Part shown: in pieces, positions 8,817-13,098 of the stretch | Layout of the letters: every line of letters starts with the position of its first letter | How positions within the stretch are numbered: position 1 is the stretch's first letter | DNA from: Synura sp. LO234KE | Taxonomy: Eukaryota > Sar > Synurophyceae > Synurales > Mallomonadaceae | Direction: 5' to 3' | Length of the DNA stretch: 13,098 nucleotides | Assembly (NCBI GenBank): GCA_015143735.1 | Contig: VKHC01000340.1 | Span: 1-13,098, forward strand | Position numbers and translations under genes: made by a program | Notes under the pieces: model-generated | Told to the model about the DNA's origin: nothing | Database searches by the model: none | What the model saw: only the letters and a program-made list of their open reading frames with translations

Positions 8817-10175
8817 ACACTGTCGAACCTAAGAAAACTGTAAAAGTAAAAACTCCCGTGAAAAAGCGAGCGAATTCTAGAAATGAAGGAGATTCCTTCT
8901 TTTCGCAAGATTCCAAATCTGGCACCTATAATATGGTGGACCCTTCAACCGCTCCAAAAGAAGGCTCTGTTGTGATCAAAGAATTGAAAAAAGTTGCGAA
9001 GCCATCAAATTTTGTGGCACCGACACCAAAGAAATCCGTTTCTGCAGTAATTGGAGGGCTCAATGTGCTCCCAAGCATATCCTCTTACACACGTCCCGCC
9101 AAGCCAATTATTATATATGAATTTGAGTCCTCACCGGAGTGTCGGAAAGTGCGTGAAGCTTGTACTGTACTGGACCTAATCGTGGAATATAGGCCATGCC
9201 CAGGTACTTACGCGTCTGAACGAAACTTAAAGGATTAAATATTTATGACGAACATGAAAGAATGAATAATAATCTGGTAGCTATTTGCTCGACCTGATTC
9301 TTATTCGAAGTAACTTGCTAAGATGCTTTGCTAAGATGCGTTCCAATAAGGAATATTCTACCCTACCTATCTCTATTGTTGTTTGTTATCAGGTGCCCGC
9401 TCGGGATACTCCGATAATATGGCGAGAGTCACCCTCGGCAAACGGGAGGTGCCTTTCATGATTGATAACAATCCCCGAATGTACAAGTACGTGTAGAGAA
9501 AGATTAACAATCCTCTGCTGCTTTCATATATCCATAGGATCATGATTCATTAACGTATGTTTCGTACATTGTGTAGGCCGCAGTTGTTTGGTTCTAAAGA
9601 TATCATTGCGCATCTGTTTAATACCTACGGGCCTGGTGAGAGTGCCATTCCGTCCAATCTCAAAGGGGGAGGAGGGGTGTCCTTGGGGGGACTGCTGGGT
9701 GGGGGAAAGGGCAAGAGCACACGTGCAGACGCCCGCCCTGATAACGACAAGATGAAACCAATCGTGCTCTATGGCTGGGAAGGTGCCCCGTATGTAACGG
9801 ACGTGAGGCGAACACTGGACGAGCTGGGGCTCGCCCACGTGTTGGTGAATTGTGCCAAGGGTTCGGGGAACAGGTGAGTTGTTAAGGGGGTTCGGGGGGA
9901 AGCCAACAGTGTTGGTCACAACGCTTTTATAAGAAATTAATATTTATTTATCACGAGTATATGAATATTTTCTTGTTAAAAGCTGAATGACTTGCTGCAT
10001 TCGAAAATTACCTATTTTGTACTTATAAATTGATTTTCTGGTTAATAGGAATGACCTGACCCGCCGGACTGGGGGACTGTTTCAAGTGCCCTACATCGTG
10101 GATCCCAACACAGCAGTGGAGATGTTTGAGTCGGCAGAGATCTCCAAGTACCTTATCCAAACCTACACATACTAG
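8817..10175 (+). CDS. Twin GST-N/thioredoxin-fold domain protein, 4 exons, 5' end unresolved
   Basis: Exons by my splicing: about 8817-9203, 9393-9486, 9577-9873, 10049-10175 (stop TAG). The frames join without a break and give about 300 residues. The frame is open back to 8738 but has no ATG until 8933, so the start lies in an upstream exon or at 8933. After a basic, low-complexity N-terminal stretch (possibly a targeting region), domain 1 starts PIIIYEFESSPECRKVREA and contains VPFMID. A glycine-rich linker follows. Domain 2 starts KPIVLYGWEGAPYVTDVRR, contains VPYIVDPNT and the FESAEI motif, and ends at a tyrosine. This layout matches plant and algal plastid-type proteins with two glutathione S-transferase N-terminal folds. 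Known relatives usually have a CPFC-like active site. Here domain 1 has SPEC and domain 2 APYV, so classical dithiol chemistry is unlikely. The VP (cis-proline) sites are kept in both. The role is probably glutathione or redox linked; the exact reaction is unknown. Confidence 0.85.
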
Positions 10176-10327
10176 ATCAACCTCCATCCGCCGCGCGTGC
10201 TGTTCGTGCTCTTGATGTTGTTCATCCTGGCGGCATTTCTGTATGTTCTATTTACGTCATGGTCGTAATGCTGAACAACTACCCGGGCTAGAATACGTAA
10301 AAATTGGGAGTAAATCGTAACAAGTAA

Positions 10328-10333
10328 AATAAA
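10328..10333 (+). terminator. Likely polyadenylation signal of the twin-domain gene
   Basis: AATAAA lies 152 bases after the TAG stop and 59 bases after the second in-frame stop (10266-10268). Its position means the mRNA would include the in-frame hydrophobic extension at 10176-10265. Confidence 0.45.
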
Positions 10334-11068
10334 GTTTACTCACAAGAGGGACGACAAAAATATATTGAAATTTTAATAGTTACTTGGCACTTGGTGCAAG
10401 ATAAAACCGTAGACAAGGGAATACCTGCCGTGAAAGTGCATATGCTTTTTCGCTCGTTGCATCGCTGCATCTCGTTTTGCCAGCTGTGGCCAGTTATTGA
10501 CCCTACTAATATGAGGACAGATTTTCAGGAAAATCTTTATTTATGCTAGATTAGTCTGGTGGTTTCAAAAAAAACATCTTTGACGAAACTAGTCAAGAAT
10601 GCATGTGCTTACTACCATATTAAGGACATTTAATAGTTTTGTAAACGTGTTTGTTTACGCGACAGTTCCTGCCTACTAAACATATCTAGTACATTAGTAC
10701 TACTCGGATTCGGAGTTATTTTGCTTTCGAGCGAATTCCTACGCCCTCGGCGGAGGCTGCCTCCCCCTGCCCCCACTCAGTCACGCCAGTGGTTGGTGGC
10801 ACATGGCTGCTGGTGGGCTCTTAATTAGAAGATAATCTGGGTGGTCCCAACCTTCTTTGTCTACTTATAATAATTAAGATGTGAGATTGTCCGGAAAGAT
10901 GGTGGTGGTACTGCTCAACCAACAAATTCGGGTGAAAAATGAAGCAACTACCATCTAAATTGAAGTCTTTTTGATGTTAATTTAGGCAACTTTTACTTTG
11001 TTTACCAAACAAGAATTACCGATCACCTGCCTAATCCACCTTTGCGATTGCTTAAAAAGAAGTAAAAT

Positions 11069-11210
11069 TAGTAGTAGTAGTGGCTGACATGGAGCTGAAA
11101 AGTGCCGAAAAACGAAGAAGGGCGGAAAATATAAAAAGAAAAACGTGGAATTTCACTTGCTTGAACTACTACATCTACTGCTGCTACTACTACAACTATT
11201 ACTACCACCG
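11069..11210. repeat. Facing trinucleotide repeats
   Basis: Four TAG units (11069-11080) face a run of CTACTACTAC (11184-11193) and neighbouring imperfect CTG/CTA/ACC triplets about 100 bases away. The two could pair as a hairpin. The leucine-rich start of the open frame here is a result of these triplets. Confidence 0.5.
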
Positions 11211-11890
11211 ACCTCCTTGCCCAAAGCATGCCAAGTTCATTCTTCAATGATCGTGTACTTAACGATTAAACATATGCTCATGCAGGAAATTGTCGCCCCG
11301 CCAAAGGCGATGGGAGAATCGGCACGCACTTCCTCTCCTAGTAATCATGGAGAAAATGTGGAGTGTAGAAGCATAATCCTTATTGCACCCGAGAAGCACT
11401 ATGCGATGATACTTCGTGCACGTGGCGGTGATGACGTTTCCAGGCCTAGAGGCGGTGGACAGCAGTTCACTTGGGGGACACGTCGGGCATCTAAACCATT
11501 CTCTTGCTTCAGGCCAAGCTCGAGATCGTACGAGTCTATGGAGATGAGCGGAGGTTTTCCTTGAGGAAGGTCGCAGGCGGAGACCGGGCGACGGTACGGG
11601 TGACCAAAAGTACTTACAAGATAATGCCGACAACTGCCCGGATGGGTCAGCCTCAGCTTCCACAGTTATAGCGTGCGGGTGGGGTGTGCAAATGGTTCGT
11701 TTTGCCCAAACTTGATAGTGCTACATGGTGCGCTGTATAACGGCCGCCAGACTCCTTATTTAGGTCGTTATCTCGCGCGACGAGTAACACCGGCAAGTTG
11801 ATCGAACGCTATATTGCTGTGAACTGGATACAACGTCAGCAGCAAGAAGAACTAACCTCATTTAGGGAGCCCCGCGGAAACGAGAAATAG

Positions 11891-11918
11891 ACATATATAT
11901 ATGTGTATATATATATAA
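11891..11918. repeat. TA microsatellite
   Basis: A run of AT/TA dinucleotides interrupted once by GTG, about 28 bases long and able to pair with itself. It follows an exon-like frame that stops at 11888-11890. Confidence 0.7.
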
Positions 11919-13098
11919 CGATCGAGCACGTCAACCTCCTTATTGCATATGTCCAGAAGATTACTCCAATCGCGTGACAAGATAGTGATGATGCGGTGGA
12001 TTGGTAAGCTTCCACATGCTGTATGGGCACCCGCTCCTCGCCTCCAGCTGCTGCGCCATATTGAGACTTAGAGGACTTCTGACGGTGAAGACGATATCGA
12101 TTGTTTGTTTTCTTCTAGCATCACCCAAGCACGAGGCCCCGATGAGACCCACCAAAGGTCAACTAATTCTGTTGGGCACTTCTTCCAGTTATAATAACTA
12201 ATTGATATTCGTCTATTCCTGCAGAATTTTGATCCATGTTCACTGCAAAGAGTGTTATGTGTTATGACACCAAAAATGCATCCCTATCTTACACCCCATC
12301 CACATCCACTTAAGTTTTTAAGCCCTTCCAATATGAACAGCATATGAACGGGGAAAAGAAATCGTCCCTCTGCTGAGCAGCATGACTTGAGGTGCCATCC
12401 GTCCTCCTTTCTAGCGACCTCAAAACCACCATCTCCCCAACCCCCACTAAAAATTCATCCATAGGGCTGACAGCTTTACCCAAACTTCGAATTCACGCCA
12501 ACTATGCCTGTTTGTTTGTCATCCGCGGTCATAACTATCCGTCGTACCGATGTCCTTTCTTACAGACTTAAGAAGTCCGTTATTACCACTACCACCGAGC
12601 CATTGAAAAAGTTAGGTCATTTATTCCACGAAGAACTCACTTTTGTATCCAAGAAGCTGATGCGTGTTGCTAGATGGTGCCGACGATTTCAAACAGGATA
12701 ACCTCATCCACTTGGAGTCGAGGATCAAATTATCGTAGATAGTTTTAAGCGCTGAACTAGTCCCAGATTTAGTGCATTTAACGATAATATTAGTCGGACG
12801 ATTGCAACATAATACGAAGTCAAAAGCATAATTTTTCCATATAAAGAAATATTTCGAATTCCACAATCTATTCAAACGTAATAGTGGCGCTCACTGGAGT
12901 GATATGAACGTAAGACTAATTATTTTCTTGATATGCCCCTCGATTAATATTATTTCGTTTAACTTCCTAATCGAAAATATTTTTTTAAGATTTTTTCGTT
13001 TTTCGCACTATTTTCTGAACTTGTTGTAGTTTGAGATATTATCCCAGCTACTTGATGACCAAGGCGACTCTGGTAAGTCCTTGTGGTCCGAACTCTGG

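Larger units (their letters stand above)
10334..13098. other. Right-hand region, no resolved gene
   Basis: About 2.7 kb of mixed composition. The long overlapping frames at 11145-11564 (+), 11259-11663 (-) and 12621-12875 (-) show no family. Several shorter + strand frames look more like real exons (11495-11671, 11741-11890, 12471-12701, 13030-13072), but I could not splice them into one protein. A gene with short exons continuing past the right edge is possible. A GC-rich patch at about 10740-10820 has an exon-like frame on the minus strand. Confidence 0.45.

Noticed and set aside
10141-10175. A tiny intron removing the TAG stop of the twin-domain gene
   Set aside because: The only GT in range (in AAGTACC at 10147-10149) would give an intron of under 30 bases and put the hydrophobic frame out of phase.
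11145-11663. Two overlapping 130-codon frames on opposite strands
   Set aside because: The + frame begins in a triplet repeat that yields leucine runs, and neither frame shows a known family; the other + frame at 11513 is more protein-like.
12621-12875. An 84-codon minus frame beginning MNRLWNSKYFF
   Set aside because: It has no recognised family and overlaps a competing + frame; left unassigned.

Overview
The window is nuclear DNA from a eukaryote. Genes are split by short GT-AG introns (58 to about 360 nt). There are AATAAA-type signals just past two stop codons, internal-promoter tRNA genes, and long AT-rich gene-poor DNA with a palindromic transposon-like element. Three protein genes and two tRNA genes can be read with confidence. 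The twin thioredoxin-fold (GST-N type) protein near 9-10 kb belongs to a family known to me mainly from plants, algae and cyanobacteria, so an alga is my best guess. That is inference, and I cannot place the lineage.

Region by region: (1) 1-2687, + strand: the C-terminal half of the autophagy E1-like enzyme ATG7, in 12 exons that I could join in one unbroken frame (350 residues). The N-terminal half lies off the left edge. Intron 8 holds a tRNA-like relic. (2) 3031-3685: a foldback, MITE-like element with terminal inverted repeats, built from many copies of ACTTTAG/CTAAAGT and CTATAG words. (3) 3686-7497: AT-rich DNA with no gene I can defend; it holds twin hairpins, a 16-bp inverted repeat and one exon-like frame on the minus strand. 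(4) 7498-8014, minus: a two-exon gene for a 152-residue type I membrane protein (signal peptide, two-cysteine lumenal part, one membrane span, lysine-rich tail) of unknown function. (5) 8087-8399: two tRNA-Ala(AGC) genes facing each other, identical except for one compensated base pair. (6) 8817-10175, + strand: a protein with two thioredoxin-fold domains in at least four exons, its 5' end unresolved. After its TAG stop the same frame continues for 30 codons that would encode a strong membrane helix. (7) 10334-13098: mostly unexplained DNA with several short exon-like frames on the + strand, perhaps parts of a gene running off the right edge.

The genes do not form an obvious pathway. ATG7 serves autophagy, the membrane protein enters the secretory route, and the twin-domain protein is probably a redox or glutathione-binding protein. 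The strongest points for follow-up are the in-frame membrane helix beyond the stop at 10173-10175, the foldback element, the small membrane protein and the mirrored tRNA-Ala pair.
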